Shown here piece after piece: positions 17,059-27,631 of a stretch of 58,168 bases of DNA (the stretch's first letter is position 1; each line of letters begins with the position of its first letter). The stretch comes from Nitrospinota bacterium (lineage in GTDB: Bacteria; Nitrospirota; Nitrospiria; Nitrospirales; UBA8639), in NCBI GenBank assembly GCA_022572725.1, contig JACZVJ010000003.1, positions 1 through 58,168 on the forward strand, written 5' to 3'. A program made the position numbers and the translations under genes. A model generated the notes under the pieces. That model saw only the letters and a program-made list of their open reading frames with translations, ran no database searches and was not told the DNA's origin.

Positions 17059-17144
17059 CGTGGTCTGATGCTCTCTAAAGCGACCGTTGCAGACTTCACA
17101 GGATGGGCTTCACGCGCCATGAATGACGAACTCCGAACGAGGGG

Positions 17145-18464
17145 CTACACCCCACATCCTTCCCCCTGCTTGCCCGGCAGAGTCACACGAAATGTCGCCC
17201 CTTGGCCTGGTGTGCTGTGAGCCGTGATGGTGCCCCCATGGCGTTCTGCCACTTTTCTACAAATGGCCAGTCCAATCCCCGTGCCCTCGTATTCATGGCG
17301 ACCATGAAGGCGTTGGAAAATCCCGAAGATCCTTTCGGCATATTCTTCTTCAAACCCAATCCCATTGTCTTTCACCGAAATTCGCCACTTGGGTTGGCCA
17401 TTGGTGACGTGTGAGGTGTGAGCGGTTCCTTCCTTCAAGCAGTCCGCCGAAATGGTCACCATGGGGAATTCCCCGTTCTTACAAAATTTTAAGGCATTGA
17501 CCAGCAGATTTTGGAATAACTGTCCCAGTTGAGTGGCATCTCCTTCGATTGTCGGGAGGGTGCCGACTTCAATGAAGGCACGAGTCTGGCTGATCCGGGC
17601 TTCCAGGTCGGAAAGGATCTCCTGAATCAAAGCGTTTAGGTTCACGGGCTCGAATGGCTTGGCTTTAGCCGCTAGGCGAGAAAAAGACAGAATGTCGCGA
17701 ATCAGGGTTTGCATACGTCCCGCCGCGGCCTGCATGCGCTGAAGGTAGTCGCGTCCCTGATCGTCTAAGGAATCATGACACTTGGTCATCAATCGATCGC
17801 CAAAGGCCTGGATCTTTCGGAGTGGCTCTTGGAGGTCATGGGAGGCCACGGAGGCGAATTGGTCGAGCTCGTGATTGGACCGAGCCAGCTCCGCATTCAT
17901 GTGCTGCAATCTGTCTGTTCGCAAGACCACTTGCGCTTCAAGGTCCGCCAAATGCTCTCGAACCTGCCCCGCCAGCGTCCACTTTCGGGTCAAGGCATTG
18001 GCCAGTTGCTGGACCTCGATGGCGTCAAAAGGCTTCCGCAGAACGAGGAGTTGATCGCTCATTCCCAGCCGCTGAATGACCTCGTCCCAGGCATGGTCCG
18101 AAAACGCCGTGCAGATCACGATCTGGATAGAGGGATCCACCTGCCAAATATGTTCGATCGTCTCGACACCGTCCCACCCCGGTGGCATCCTCATGTCCAC
18201 AAACGCCATGCCGTAGGGGCGGCCCTCCTCTAGGGCTTTCTCCACCATCGCCAAGCCGGATTGGCCTTGATCCGCGCATTCCACCTCGAATCCGCCAAAA
18301 TCGGTGGGCGAGGGGGCCTCATCAAACAGCGCTGACTCGATCTCGGCCAGTTTCTGGGAAGTCCCTGGCGAGCCATCGAGAATCTTCTGAAAATCCGAAT
18401 GGATCGCCTGATTGTCGTCAATCACCAAAATGCGCCGATTAATGATCTCAAGTGTGGTTGTCAT
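17145..18464 (-). CDS. Receiver-histidine kinase, phytochrome-type H box
   Basis: 439 residues. The enlarged [10 protein letters not shown]-type receiver (about 8-165; [33 protein letters not shown]) is almost the twin of those at 11055 and 21070. A coiled linker leads to a HisKA domain with ASHDLQEPLRKIQAF near residue 206, the H box typical of phytochrome-like kinases whose partners are often Rcp1-like receivers. The HATPase has NLLVNALKF, DNGIGFEEE and GTGIGLAICRK. The start overlaps the end of the membrane kinase by 4 bases. The Rcp1-like triplet further on is the obvious candidate acceptor, by analogy. Confidence 0.9.
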   Translation of the reverse strand: MTTTLEIINRRILVIDDNQAIHSDFQKILDGSPGTSQKLAEIESALFDEAPSPTDFGGFEVECADQGQSGLAMVEKALEEGRPYGMAFVDMRMPPGWDGVETIEHIWQVDPSIQIVICTAFSDHAWDEVIQRLGMSDQLLVLRKPFDAIEVQQLANALTRKWTLAGQVREHLADLEAQVVLRTDRLQHMNAELARSNHELDQFASVASHDLQEPLRKIQAFGDRLMTKCHDSLDDQGRDYLQRMQAAAGRMQTLIRDILSFSRLAAKAKPFEPVNLNALIQEILSDLEARISQTRAFIEVGTLPTIEGDATQLGQLFQNLLVNALKFCKNGEFPMVTISADCLKEGTAHTSHVTNGQPKWRISVKDNGIGFEEEYAERIFGIFQRLHGRHEYEGTGIGLAICRKVAERHGGTITAHSTPGQGATFRVTLPGKQGEGCGV

Positions 18465-21022
18465 GCCGGCACCTCCACCGTCTTGGCCGGAAGCTCCAAC
18501 GTAAAGGTCGCTCCCTGGTCTTCCCCGTCACTGTGGACGGTGAGCGACCCACCCATGACCTTGGCACTCAACGCGCCGCTGTGTAGCCCAAACCCATGGC
18601 CGCCCTCTTTGGTCGTGAAGCCCTGTGTGAAAATGCTTGTCAGGTGCTCGGGTTTGATGCCGGCCCCATCGTCGCTGACCTGCAGGTGCACAACCCCATC
18701 CTTCGTGTCGCTCCGTTGGATCCTGAGAGTGAGGTGATGGGGCCTGTCCGAGGGTGCCTTCATTGCATGCTTGGCGTTGCTGATCAAATTCACCAAGACC
18801 TGGAGCACCAGATGCTTATCCACGACAACCGGAGGGAGCTGGGCATACTCCCGGACCACGGCAGCGTGATGCCTCTCCAAGGAAACCAAGTTGACCTGGA
18901 GCGCCTGCTCCATTAAGGCCGCCAGATCCGTCGGTTCATGCAGGCCGCCGGAACTGGCCACGGTCTGTTGGACGTTGATGATTTCCTTGATGTGATCGAT
19001 ATTTTCCACCAGGCTCTCGAGTTCCTTTAACACGGTGGATTGCTCTTGGATCAGGTGGGCCCCCACTTTCGTCAAGTACTCGGGAATCTGTTGCCCCTTA
19101 GGATCTTGGGTAAGATAGGAGCCTAAATCCTGGGAATGTTGGCTGATCATCGCCGCGGTCCGGCTGATTTTCTCCATGGGTGAGCTGCGGATGGTCTTTT
19201 GGACGAGGCCCACCGAGACATTGATGCTGTTCAGGACGTTCCCCACATTGTGCAGCACGCCGGTGGCCACATCGGCCATCCCCACCCGTCGCGAGGTGTC
19301 GATGAGTTGTTTGTTCAGCGCCTCCCGCTCCACCTCCTCCTTTTTGCGCGCGGTGATGTCCCGAGCAATGGTGGAAATCCCGATCACCTGCCCGCCGGCC
19401 TCCTTAATAGGGGAAATGGTTAAGGAGACCTGAGCCAATGTTCCGTCTTTCCGAATCTGTTCCGTTTCGAAGTTGGAAATGACTTCTCCTCGGTGAATTT
19501 TATCGAGGATCTCAGGGCCTTCAAGAACGCGCTCGGGGGGAGCAAGATGGGAGATAGGATGCCCTATGACTTCCGCTGCCGAGTAACCATAGAGCCGCTC
19601 GGCACCCTTGTTCCAAGTCTGGATAAGACAGTCGGGTGTCATGCCAATAATGGCATCATCTGAGGACTCGACGATCGCAGCGATCCGTGATAGCGCTTCC
19701 TGTGCTTTTCGTTCTTCGGTCATATCACGGAAGACTAAGACGGCTCCAGTCAACGTTCCACCCTGATCCCGGATCGGTGCCGCACTATCCGCAATGGGGT
19801 GCTCATGGCCGGCTTGATCAATGAGAATCGTGTGGTTCGCAAGGCCGACGGTCTTTCCCTGGGACAGGACTTGGTCCATGGGATTCACTGTGGGTTCCCT
19901 GGTGACCTCGTTGATGATGTGGAAAATCTCGTTCAGTGGGCGCCCTTGCGCCTCCGTAAATGAGAAACCGGTGAGCAGTTCGGCCATGGGGTTCATTCGG
20001 GTGATCCGTCCCATCGTGTCGGTCGCCATGACGCCATCCCCGATACTATTGAGGGTGATGGCGAGATTCTCTTCCCGCTCGCGAACTTGGGCTTCCGCCT
20101 GTTTGCGGATGGCCACTTCCTTTTCCACTTGTTGGTACGTTCGGAGATAATCCAGGGTTAACCCCAGGAAGGGCACGAAGTAGGCCACGATTTTCAGGAA
20201 GTGGGCGATGTTGAAGTGGTTATCGAATAAGGCCGTGGAGCCGAAGGCCATATGGAGCTCGACCACTGTTTCAGGGATCATGCTCAAGAGCAGAGCATGT
20301 GCGAATAGCCCGGGTTGTTCCCGATTAAAGCGACGAAAGACAGTCAGCCCGCCTACAACAAAGAGGATAAGAGGAAGAACGTCGTAGGGCCTGGTGATCA
20401 AGGAGTCCGGATACATGGTCTGGGGCAGGGAAGCGCTGGTGGCACAATAATCAATAATCACATAGGCCAGAAGGCCAAAAATGGCGCTGATACTGAGGAC
20501 TAACCGTATGTCTCCTTTTGCCTGGCGGACGCTCCCATTGAGGACAATCATGACACCGACAATCATGATGAGGGCGTTGAATACCCGGCAGATCGCCCAG
20601 GTAAAGGGAATGAGGTTTCGGTTATCTGCGACGGCTTCGATTAAGCGGTCCGCCGCCAGGGTGTGAAAGGCGTCCATGAGCCCGGCGCACAGGAGGGCCA
20701 CCCCGATAATGGGCGTGGTCACGTCGCGCTTGATGCTGAAATGCATGAAGGCCAAAAAGGCCGTAAACATTGCCGTCAGAAAGGCACTCCACTCCAGGAT
20801 GGTGTGTGAGAAGCTCCCGGAGAGACTTTGAAACATGCCTTCGACACGCTGATGCGGAGCCATGGTGGAGGCATCAGACCACGGAAAGGGCGTCTTCTGT
20901 GAGCCAAAGTCTATTCCTGCCAGATTCAACAGGAATGGTGCTGCACAGACCGCCAGGATTCCCCAAATGATCGGAGTGGGCATCCGAGCATCTTGTAAGG
21001 TTTGGGTGTTATGTTGACTCAT
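18461..21022 (-). CDS. Membrane sensor histidine kinase with two PAS domains
   Basis: 853 residues. About eight membrane helices at residues 10-305 form a MASE3-like integral sensor, including LLCAGLMDAFHTL, where a Phe-His pair sits in a helix. Then come PAS1 (SIGDGVMATDTMG), PAS2 (SSDDAIIGMTPDC) with a PAC-like tail, and a kinase core with H box VLHNVGNVLNS near residue 590 and HATPase motifs LVNLISNAKHAM, DDGAGIKP and GHGFGLH. ATG at 21022 follows GGAG at 8 bases; a 76-residue upstream extension overlaps the preceding gene and looks non-coding. The signal is unknown. It is the only membrane-bound sensor of the island, so probably its input. Confidence 0.9.
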   Translation of the reverse strand: MSQHNTQTLQDARMPTPIIWGILAVCAAPFLLNLAGIDFGSQKTPFPWSDASTMAPHQRVEGMFQSLSGSFSHTILEWSAFLTAMFTAFLAFMHFSIKRDVTTPIIGVALLCAGLMDAFHTLAADRLIEAVADNRNLIPFTWAICRVFNALIMIVGVMIVLNGSVRQAKGDIRLVLSISAIFGLLAYVIIDYCATSASLPQTMYPDSLITRPYDVLPLILFVVGGLTVFRRFNREQPGLFAHALLLSMIPETVVELHMAFGSTALFDNHFNIAHFLKIVAYFVPFLGLTLDYLRTYQQVEKEVAIRKQAEAQVREREENLAITLNSIGDGVMATDTMGRITRMNPMAELLTGFSFTEAQGRPLNEIFHIINEVTREPTVNPMDQVLSQGKTVGLANHTILIDQAGHEHPIADSAAPIRDQGGTLTGAVLVFRDMTEERKAQEALSRIAAIVESSDDAIIGMTPDCLIQTWNKGAERLYGYSAAEVIGHPISHLAPPERVLEGPEILDKIHRGEVISNFETEQIRKDGTLAQVSLTISPIKEAGGQVIGISTIARDITARKKEEVEREALNKQLIDTSRRVGMADVATGVLHNVGNVLNSINVSVGLVQKTIRSSPMEKISRTAAMISQHSQDLGSYLTQDPKGQQIPEYLTKVGAHLIQEQSTVLKELESLVENIDHIKEIINVQQTVASSGGLHEPTDLAALMEQALQVNLVSLERHHAAVVREYAQLPPVVVDKHLVLQVLVNLISNAKHAMKAPSDRPHHLTLRIQRSDTKDGVVHLQVSDDGAGIKPEHLTSIFTQGFTTKEGGHGFGLHSGALSAKVMGGSLTVHSDGEDQGATFTLELPAKTVEVPA

Positions 21023-21069
21023 GGTCTTTCTCCATTTTTTGTGATGCGTCGTTCGTGGTTTCGAATTCG

Positions 21070-24000
21070 TTACTCGGGATGTGCTGCAACCTTCCTGCCC
21101 ATTTCCTCTTGAAGTGCCGCTCGTACCCGTTCGATTTCGGCCTCGAGGAGAGGAAGCATGGCCACACTTCCTTCGACTGTCCCCGCCTGACCTTTTTGCT
21201 CCAACTTGGAACAGAGGTGCGCGAGCGGTTTGGCGCCCATGTTTTGACAACTCCCTTTGAAGGCATGAGCCGTCATGGCTACCGCTTCGGGGTCCGCCCT
21301 TTCCACGGCCTCCCGGATTTGAAAAAGATGGGATGGAGCGTCCTGCAAGAACTGCTCGATCACGGAATTGAGAAAGCCTGAGTCCGCTTCTCCATCGAGA
21401 TTCTGAAGCTCAGTCAGAACGTCGCTATCCAGGGCATCCTCATAGGGAGTCGGCCCAGTCAAGGTGGTGGAGGGTTCGTCGCTCATCTCTGCCCCTTCGT
21501 CGGGAGCCACGCATGAGGAATCCTGATCGGCCAGATTTCCTTTATGCTTTTGGTCTTTGCCGGAGGTGTCCCCTGAGGGAGGCACGAGGGACGCTTCACC
21601 ATGTGTCTCTTGCTGCCAGGGAAGCCACCGTTGAAGCACGCCATCCAGCTCCTCGATCCTCACCGGTTTGGGTACATAATCGTCCATGCCGGCTTCCAGG
21701 CATTGCTTCCGGTCCCCTTTCATCGCGTTGGCAGTCATGGCGATAATCGGAATGTGAGAGGGACGTGGTGGGGTGTGAGGATTGGCTGGTTCGTCTGATG
21801 CTTCACGCCTTCTGTCTGACGCTTCACGTTCGCGGATACGCCGGGTCGCTTCAAACCCGTTCATTCCCGGCATCATGCAATCCATCAACACCAGGTCGTA
21901 GGGAATTCGTTCTAGGGCCTCAATGGCTTCGTTCCCGTTCGCGACCACATCGACCCGATACCCCAGCTTGGCCAGCATGCGCACCGCGACTTTTTGATTC
22001 ACGTGGTTGTCTTCGGCCAAGAGAACCTTCATCCGCGCATGAGTGATGGCTTCTGTCACACTATGGCGGGTAATGAGGTAGGATTCAGATTGTGTGGGCG
22101 TTTCCAAGGAATCCGCTGATTTCCCTATGACCAAGCGCAGGGCTTGGAAGAGATGGGCAAATTGGATGGGCTTGGTGAGGTAGGCGTCAAAGCCGGACGA
22201 CTTGGCCATTCTGGCCTCTCCCCTTTGGGCCACATCGGTCAGCAGAACCAACCGGGCCCGACTCAAATTAGGCTCGTTTCTGATGGCGGCACCCAGCTCC
22301 ATGCCATCCATCCCAGGCATTTGCCTATCGATAAGAGCAAGGTCAAAAGGATCACCCTCCTCCGCTGCTTGGCGAAGCGTGTCGAGAGCACCTTGGCCGT
22401 CATTGGCCGTCCGGGATCGCATTCCCCACACTTCTAAATAATGTGTGAGAAGCATCCGGCTGGTTGGATTATCATCGACCACACACACGTGGAGCCCCTT
22501 GAGGTCCTCGCAAGGGTTCACCAGAGCTTGGCGATCGATGGGCTGTTTCTCCAATTGAACCGTGAACCAAAACGTGCTGCCTGTTCCTGGAGTGCTGCTG
22601 ACTCCAATGTGGCCCCCCATCATCTCCGTGAGTTGTTTGCAGATGGCGAGCCCCAACCCTGTTCCCCCATATTCCCGCGAGATTGAACTGTCGGCTTGGG
22701 TAAACGCCTGGAACAGCCGTTCTTGTTGGGTGGATGAAAGCCCGATCCCGGTATCGGTGACATTGAACCGAACCACGACTTCATGCTCCGATTCGTGTTC
22801 CTTTGTGACCTGCACACTGACTTCCCCTTGTGGGGTAAACTTTATGGCATTCCCCACGAGATTGGTCAGGATTTGCCGAACCCGACCGGGATCACCTTTC
22901 ACCGCGGTCGGAACGTCCGCGAAGACCACCGCAATGAGCTCCAGCCCCCTCGTCTGGGCTCTTTCGGCCAGGAGTTCGGAGACCTCCTCAGTCATGACCC
23001 GGAGGTCGAAATCAATTGTTTCCAAATCGAGTCTGCCGGCCTCGATTTTGGAAAAGTCGAGAATGTCGTTAATGAGGGTCAGCAGCATTTCGCCGGAGTG
23101 TTTGACTGTTTCGGCCAAGTCTCGCTGGTCAGCAGTGAGACCGGTATCAAGCAACAATCCGGTCATCCCGATCACGCCGTTCATTGGGGTGCGAATTTCA
23201 TGGCTCATGGAGGCAAGAAACTCGGCTTTTACTTTGGACGCTTCCAGCGCTTGATCACGGGCTTCGGCCAGCTCCAGGTTTGTTTTTTCCAAGTCCTGGG
23301 CGGCTTGCTGCATTTTGGCTTCGTCTTCCCTGCGTTTTGAAATATCCTGGGCCACATACACCATTCCCTGAAACACACCCTGGGTGTCCTGCAAAATAGA
23401 CCCAGAAAATGAAACCGGGATCTGACGACTGTCCTTGGCGTGGTACGTCGTTTCGACTTGATTGACAAAACCTTCTTTCACCAGATCGTTGATGAGTAAA
23501 GCATTGACCACGTCATTGCCAAGAATGACTCCGGGCGGTTGTCCAATCAGCTCGGATTCCTCATAGCCCAGCATTCGTAACGTCGCCCGATTCACGGAGG
23601 CAATCCTCATGTGCGAGTCGACCACCAGAAGAGAATCTCCCATGGATTTCATGATGCAATCCATATAGATCTTTGCTGCCGTGGCTTGGTCGTGGGCGAC
23701 TCGAAGCTCTTCGTGGCTGTGTTCAAGCTTCAGAACCGTCTCCACCAATTGCGCCTCAACCTCTCGGCGGCGGGCGATATCCTCTTGCAAACTCAGGTTG
23801 GCCATCCGTAGCTCGACGGTCCGCCGGTCCACGGTAGCCGTTAAATTCTCAACGTGGAGGTAGTTCCGCCGCGCGCATTCCCATTTCCGGGTTAACGCCG
23901 TGGCCAGTTGCTGAGCCTCTATGGCATCGAACGGCTTCCGAAGGATGAGTAATTGGTCACTTTGGCCCAGTCTGTGAGTAATTTGCTCCCAGTCATGGTC

Positions 24001-24375
24001 CGAATAAGCCGTACAAATAACAATCTGAATGGCCGGATCGACTTTCCAAATATTCTCAATGGTCTCAAGTCCGTCCCATCCCGGCGGCATGCGCATATCC
24101 ACAAAGGCGACGGCATAGGGACGGCCAGCCTGGAGAGCCGTTTGAACCAGGGCAAAGCCCGCTTGTCCTTGATCAGCAAAGTCCAGGTCGAATCCTATGA
24201 AGTGAGGCTTTGACGTTTCTTCATCAAACAGGGCCGACTCCAGTTGAGCCAGGTCATCCGATTCCGATTGTTCTCCAAAGATTTTCTGAAAATCGTCATG
24301 GATCGCCACGTTGTCGTCAATGACTAATATTCTCCGGTTTGTGGTGTCAGGCAGGTTGGTCACGCTGGCACCCAC
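21070..24375 (-). CDS. Multidomain hybrid histidine kinase: REC-PAS-HK-REC-REC-Hpt
   Basis: 1101 residues. Receiver 1 is the [10 protein letters not shown] type (about 15-165). A PAS near 240-360 includes [15 protein letters not shown]. HisKA has [14 protein letters not shown] near 390; the HATPase has LVGNAIKF and [11 protein letters not shown]. Receiver 2 runs from about 635 ([21 protein letters not shown]). Receiver 3 starts near 781 ([23 protein letters not shown]) with an unusual Arg/Pro-rich insertion containing REASD twice. A C-terminal Hpt has [13 protein letters not shown] near 1035. All phosphorelay steps are thus present in one chain. The start is GTG at 24375 (GTG 24363 is possible); no strong ribosome-binding site. 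It heads the island, 47 bases before the membrane kinase. Confidence 0.92.
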   Translation of the reverse strand: MGASVTNLPDTTNRRILVIDDNVAIHDDFQKIFGEQSESDDLAQLESALFDEETSKPHFIGFDLDFADQGQAGFALVQTALQAGRPYAVAFVDMRMPPGWDGLETIENIWKVDPAIQIVICTAYSDHDWEQITHRLGQSDQLLILRKPFDAIEAQQLATALTRKWECARRNYLHVENLTATVDRRTVELRMANLSLQEDIARRREVEAQLVETVLKLEHSHEELRVAHDQATAAKIYMDCIMKSMGDSLLVVDSHMRIASVNRATLRMLGYEESELIGQPPGVILGNDVVNALLINDLVKEGFVNQVETTYHAKDSRQIPVSFSGSILQDTQGVFQGMVYVAQDISKRREDEAKMQQAAQDLEKTNLELAEARDQALEASKVKAEFLASMSHEIRTPMNGVIGMTGLLLDTGLTADQRDLAETVKHSGEMLLTLINDILDFSKIEAGRLDLETIDFDLRVMTEEVSELLAERAQTRGLELIAVVFADVPTAVKGDPGRVRQILTNLVGNAIKFTPQGEVSVQVTKEHESEHEVVVRFNVTDTGIGLSSTQQERLFQAFTQADSSISREYGGTGLGLAICKQLTEMMGGHIGVSSTPGTGSTFWFTVQLEKQPIDRQALVNPCEDLKGLHVCVVDDNPTSRMLLTHYLEVWGMRSRTANDGQGALDTLRQAAEEGDPFDLALIDRQMPGMDGMELGAAIRNEPNLSRARLVLLTDVAQRGEARMAKSSGFDAYLTKPIQFAHLFQALRLVIGKSADSLETPTQSESYLITRHSVTEAITHARMKVLLAEDNHVNQKVAVRMLAKLGYRVDVVANGNEAIEALERIPYDLVLMDCMMPGMNGFEATRRIREREASDRRREASDEPANPHTPPRPSHIPIIAMTANAMKGDRKQCLEAGMDDYVPKPVRIEELDGVLQRWLPWQQETHGEASLVPPSGDTSGKDQKHKGNLADQDSSCVAPDEGAEMSDEPSTTLTGPTPYEDALDSDVLTELQNLDGEADSGFLNSVIEQFLQDAPSHLFQIREAVERADPEAVAMTAHAFKGSCQNMGAKPLAHLCSKLEQKGQAGTVEGSVAMLPLLEAEIERVRAALQEEMGRKVAAHPE

Positions 24376-24749
24376 ACCCGTTTAACCGGCAGCTTCAGGT
24401 TTACGGTGTGCATCTCATCCGTTTATGTTGGAAGTGAAACTGATTGTCATATGGCCTGGTCACTCCCCGTGTTCTGTTGGGACATAGTGGAGTGACTTGA
24501 TGCTTTCGATAGCCGGGATCTCTTCATCAAATTTCGAGGGGTGAAGAGCTCCAGAGCCGGGTGTTTCCCACACGTTGTGAGTGCCATTGGTGAAAGGACC
24601 TGCTTCCCTTCTGTTTCTCAATGTTCATTATCGATAGACTCCATTGATTCTATTCGGACAACGACTTTGTAGACTTTACACACCATGACCCTTAGCCCGG
24701 AACGGCTTCACGGGTTTCCCAAAATGGGCCTGGAGGGGAAGAGATTGGT
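24376..24749. other. Intergenic region, probable island promoter
   Basis: 374 bases between the HD-GYP gene and the first gene of the signalling island, both leftward. I see no gene and no convincing terminator or -35/-10 pair. A palindromic patch around ATCGATAAT-type sequence lies near 24630. The island promoter is expected here by position. Confidence 0.4.
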
Positions 24750-26078
24750 TTAGATGTGGGTGGCTAGTTCTGGTAGGTCCGTGGGGACAGATGCTGAAGG
24801 TGTATTTTCGGGCCCCTCAAAGGGGAAATACCGAGTCATGCATCGGGGGTTCAGATAGTCCCAAACCTCTTTGGGCAGCTCACTGGGTCGTAAACTTTTT
24901 TTGATGGACAGACGGGTTTCCTGAGCTAAGTCCAGAATGATCGCCTCATTCCTGGGGATATCCGGAGCATAGAGCAACACCAGAGGTCGCAGGCGATCTT
25001 CGAAGTTGATTGTGCTCACGACTCCAATCGATTGGTCGCTCAATTCCACAATAGAGCTGGGGGGGTAAACGCCAAGGCATTTAATGAGTATTACCACCGC
25101 GTCTTCCCAAAATTCCGAGTGGCGTTTGGCGTAGAGCGAGCACATGGCTTCGTAGGGGGTTAAGCTCTTTTGCAAATCCGGGTTATTACACAGTTCGTCA
25201 TAGGCATCGACCACCATGATAATTTTGGAAAATTGGTGGATAGCCTCGCCTTTCAATCCTCGAGGGTACCCCGAACCATCCATGCGTTCATGGTGTTGAT
25301 GGATAGCCTCTAAACTTGGCTCTGGGAAGTTAAACCCTTTTTCTACCATATTTTTTCCCATCTCGGGGTGCTTTCGTATGACGTGAATTGGTTGTCGGGT
25401 CGGCCCTGACTCCTTGTAAGCGGTTTCCCCGATGTCATGGAATAGCGCCCCCAGGCCGAGCAAACGGATGACGTCATCGGAGTATTTCAGCTCTTTTGCC
25501 ACGATCATACTCAGGATAGCGGTATTGAGGGAGTGATAGTAAAATTCATTGCCGTCTTCATTGTCATCCGACAGGTTCATGAGAGCGACCAACGTTCCGT
25601 CACTTCCTATAATGCCAGAGAGTCCCTGGACCATTTCCTCCGCTTTCCGCATGCCTTTGACGAGACCACACGACACATCCCGCATCAGAGCCTTGTTCTC
25701 AGTTAAGACGACTTTATAGGACTGCTCGGCTTCTATAAGTTTATGACGACGGTGCTCGAATGCTTGGACTCTTTCCTCTCTGACCACCACAGCCTCTTCC
25801 GGGGAATCGGCTTGGGTTTGAGGAATTGACGGCGAAGGTTGGTCCTTGATTGCCTTGTCTCCTTCTTCCTCCTGAGTGGTCGAGAGGGTGGGATCGGGGT
25901 CAGACAAGTCAGGGTCATAGAGAATTTTGATGTTCTTTAGGGAACGGAGGATGGCCAGTTCTTTGGCAGATGTGATTTTGAACGTGTTGGCGGGGAAGGG
26001 ATGGCTAAACCACGAGCCCGCCATCTTAACGTAAAGGCCTATCCGCAGGTCTTTGGCATGGGCTGGTACAAAGGCCAT
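24750..26078 (-). CDS. HD-GYP phosphodiesterase with DUF3391-type N-terminus
   Basis: 442 residues. The N-terminal part (VPAHAKDLRIGLYVKMAGSW) is typical of the DUF3391 domain that precedes many HD-GYP domains; a Glu/Pro-rich linker follows. The HD-GYP domain (about 140-370) keeps the key residues: FHDIGE near 213 and HHERMDGSGYPRGL near 263, with VVDAYDELC. These enzymes hydrolyse c-di-GMP to pGpG or GMP. The last residue of HDIGK is Glu, a tolerated change. ATG 26078 has AGGAAAG upstream. It lies just upstream of, and in the same direction as, the island containing the GEMM riboswitch, consistent with local c-di-GMP control. Confidence 0.92.
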   Translation of the reverse strand: MAFVPAHAKDLRIGLYVKMAGSWFSHPFPANTFKITSAKELAILRSLKNIKILYDPDLSDPDPTLSTTQEEEGDKAIKDQPSPSIPQTQADSPEEAVVVREERVQAFEHRRHKLIEAEQSYKVVLTENKALMRDVSCGLVKGMRKAEEMVQGLSGIIGSDGTLVALMNLSDDNEDGNEFYYHSLNTAILSMIVAKELKYSDDVIRLLGLGALFHDIGETAYKESGPTRQPIHVIRKHPEMGKNMVEKGFNFPEPSLEAIHQHHERMDGSGYPRGLKGEAIHQFSKIIMVVDAYDELCNNPDLQKSLTPYEAMCSLYAKRHSEFWEDAVVILIKCLGVYPPSSIVELSDQSIGVVSTINFEDRLRPLVLLYAPDIPRNEAIILDLAQETRLSIKKSLRPSELPKEVWDYLNPRCMTRYFPFEGPENTPSASVPTDLPELATHI

Positions 26079-26767
26079 TTCGTGGCTTTCCTAAGCTCTG
26101 CCTCTCTTCATTCTCCTCAGAGAGGACGGCCCGTTTTTCAGGAGCTTTGTTATCGGAGATTTCAGCATGAAATTTTTAGTGTGGTAGCCAAAGGCCGGAC
26201 GGTTTATTCATAAAGGGATTTCATCCTTTGGAAAAATTTTGTGCCTGAGTTTTGTTATCTCTCGTTTTTTCGGCGTGGTTTCCCAAATTCTTAACTGTCA
26301 ACCCGCGAGTTGGTGAGGGGGAATGGACCCCTCCCGTGCAGGTGGTCGGATCTGGAGAATAGGTCAACCAAACCCAATGCCCGCGTTTCCAGCCTTGGGT
26401 GTCCAGTGTCATGTCAATAAGCCTGACGGTTTTGAACAATGATCCTGGACTTCGTGCCTTTTAACCCTGGATTCCCTCCAAAACCCCATGGAAAAGTTGC
26501 TGCATAGAGCTGCCTAAATGGCTCAATGATCCCGAGTTAAGGTGAAAGAAGCGCGGTGGTGTTGCCGGGTTGGGGCATTGGGTACTTGGGATATGGAGGG
26601 GTGGTGGGGTTTGAATGGTTGGTTCGGGTTCGGATGGAGGCTTATGATATGATTTCACGCTCTTGCTCCTTCCCAATCTGGATCAATAATGAAAAAGGCT
26701 GAGAGGCCGTTGGAAGGAAAGAATCCGCCAAGTCCGCAAAAGAATGCTTTGAATGCTTGAGGGGGTC
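26079..26767. other. Divergent intergenic region
   Basis: 689 bases between the leftward HD-GYP gene and the rightward SUMF1-like gene. Both promoters should lie here, but none is clear by eye. Around 26560-26650 the plus strand is strongly G/T-rich. Short frames encode low-complexity Pro/Ser/Thr-rich translations and are not credible. Confidence 0.45.
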
Positions 26768-27631
26768 ATGATGAGATCCAGGAGAGAATCCGGCTGGCTT
26801 TCTTTCACTTTGTGGTTCCTGGTTGCCATATTGGTTTCTTCGTTTGGAGAAGCCGGGCTATCGTGGGGCGGGGGCCTGCCTTCTGAAATTGTGGGGAAGG
26901 ATGGGGCCCCGATGGTGCTTATCCCGGCCGGGCCCTTTCCCATGGGAGTTCCCAAATGGGCGCGGGATGGAGGGGTCGATGAACGGCCCAATCATGAGGT
27001 CGACCTTGATGCCTTTTACATGGATAAGTATGAGGTGACCAACGGTCGGTATTTAGAGTTTATTCACGCCACTGGCCATCGGCCGCCCAAACACCGTACG
27101 GATCAGACCAAAAATCTGTGGCAAGGCGGGCTGATGCCGGAGTCGATTGCGCCCCTCCCGGTCATCAATGTTGACTGGTTTGACGCCCAAGCCTATTGCG
27201 AGTGGGCGGGGAAGCGATTGCCCGCGGAGGCGGAATGGGAGAAGGCTGCCAAAGGCACGGATGACCGTCGGTTCCCCTGGGGGGATGTTGAGCCGACGCA
27301 TAAGCATCTGAATTTTAATCAGACGTGGAAAGGCGAGAAGACCTTGGTTCCTGTTGGGATTTATGAAAAAGGAAAAAGCCCCTATGGGGTGTACGACGTG
27401 GCCGGGAATGTGTGGGAATGGGTCGCCGATTGGTATGACCCAGCCTATTACCAGAAAAGTCCACGCCGTAATCCAAAAGGGCCGGCAACAGGAACTCACC
27501 GTGTGTTGCGAAGCTCAGGCTGGGAGGTGGAGACCCCGATGGTCAGAATTTTTACGCGGGTGAAAAGTAATCCCTTGAATCGGAATCATTCCACGGGGTT
27601 TCGCTGCGCGGCGGATGGTCCGGGCCTTTAA
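26768..27631 (+). CDS. Secreted SUMF1/FGE-fold protein lacking active-site cysteines
   Basis: 287 residues from ATG 26768 (GAGGGGG just upstream; ATG 26771 is equally possible). A signal peptide or anchor helix is visible (LSFTLWFLVAILVSSF). The body is a formylglycine-generating-enzyme-like C-lectin fold: MVLIPAGPFPMG, DAFYMDKYEVTNGRYLEF, INVDWFDAQAYCEWAGKRLP, AEAEWEKAAKG, GNVWEWVADWY and the terminal GFRCAAD. The catalytic Cys pair of true FGE is absent (RVLRSSGWEVETPMVRIFTR is at that place), so formylglycine formation is unlikely. Related domains occur in diverse periplasmic proteins. It is monocistronic. Confidence 0.88.
   Translation: MMRSRRESGWLSFTLWFLVAILVSSFGEAGLSWGGGLPSEIVGKDGAPMVLIPAGPFPMGVPKWARDGGVDERPNHEVDLDAFYMDKYEVTNGRYLEFIHATGHRPPKHRTDQTKNLWQGGLMPESIAPLPVINVDWFDAQAYCEWAGKRLPAEAEWEKAAKGTDDRRFPWGDVEPTHKHLNFNQTWKGEKTLVPVGIYEKGKSPYGVYDVAGNVWEWVADWYDPAYYQKSPRRNPKGPATGTHRVLRSSGWEVETPMVRIFTRVKSNPLNRNHSTGFRCAADGPGL

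Noticed and set aside
21023-21250. 76-residue N-terminal extension of the membrane kinase
   Set aside because: It overlaps the end of the hybrid kinase gene, is Arg/Ser/Gly-rich like an out-of-frame translation, and the ATG at 21022 has a proper ribosome-binding site.
26461-26676. 71-codon minus-strand frame in the divergent region
   Set aside because: Low-complexity Pro/Thr/Ser translation arising from a G/T-rich stretch; no start signal.
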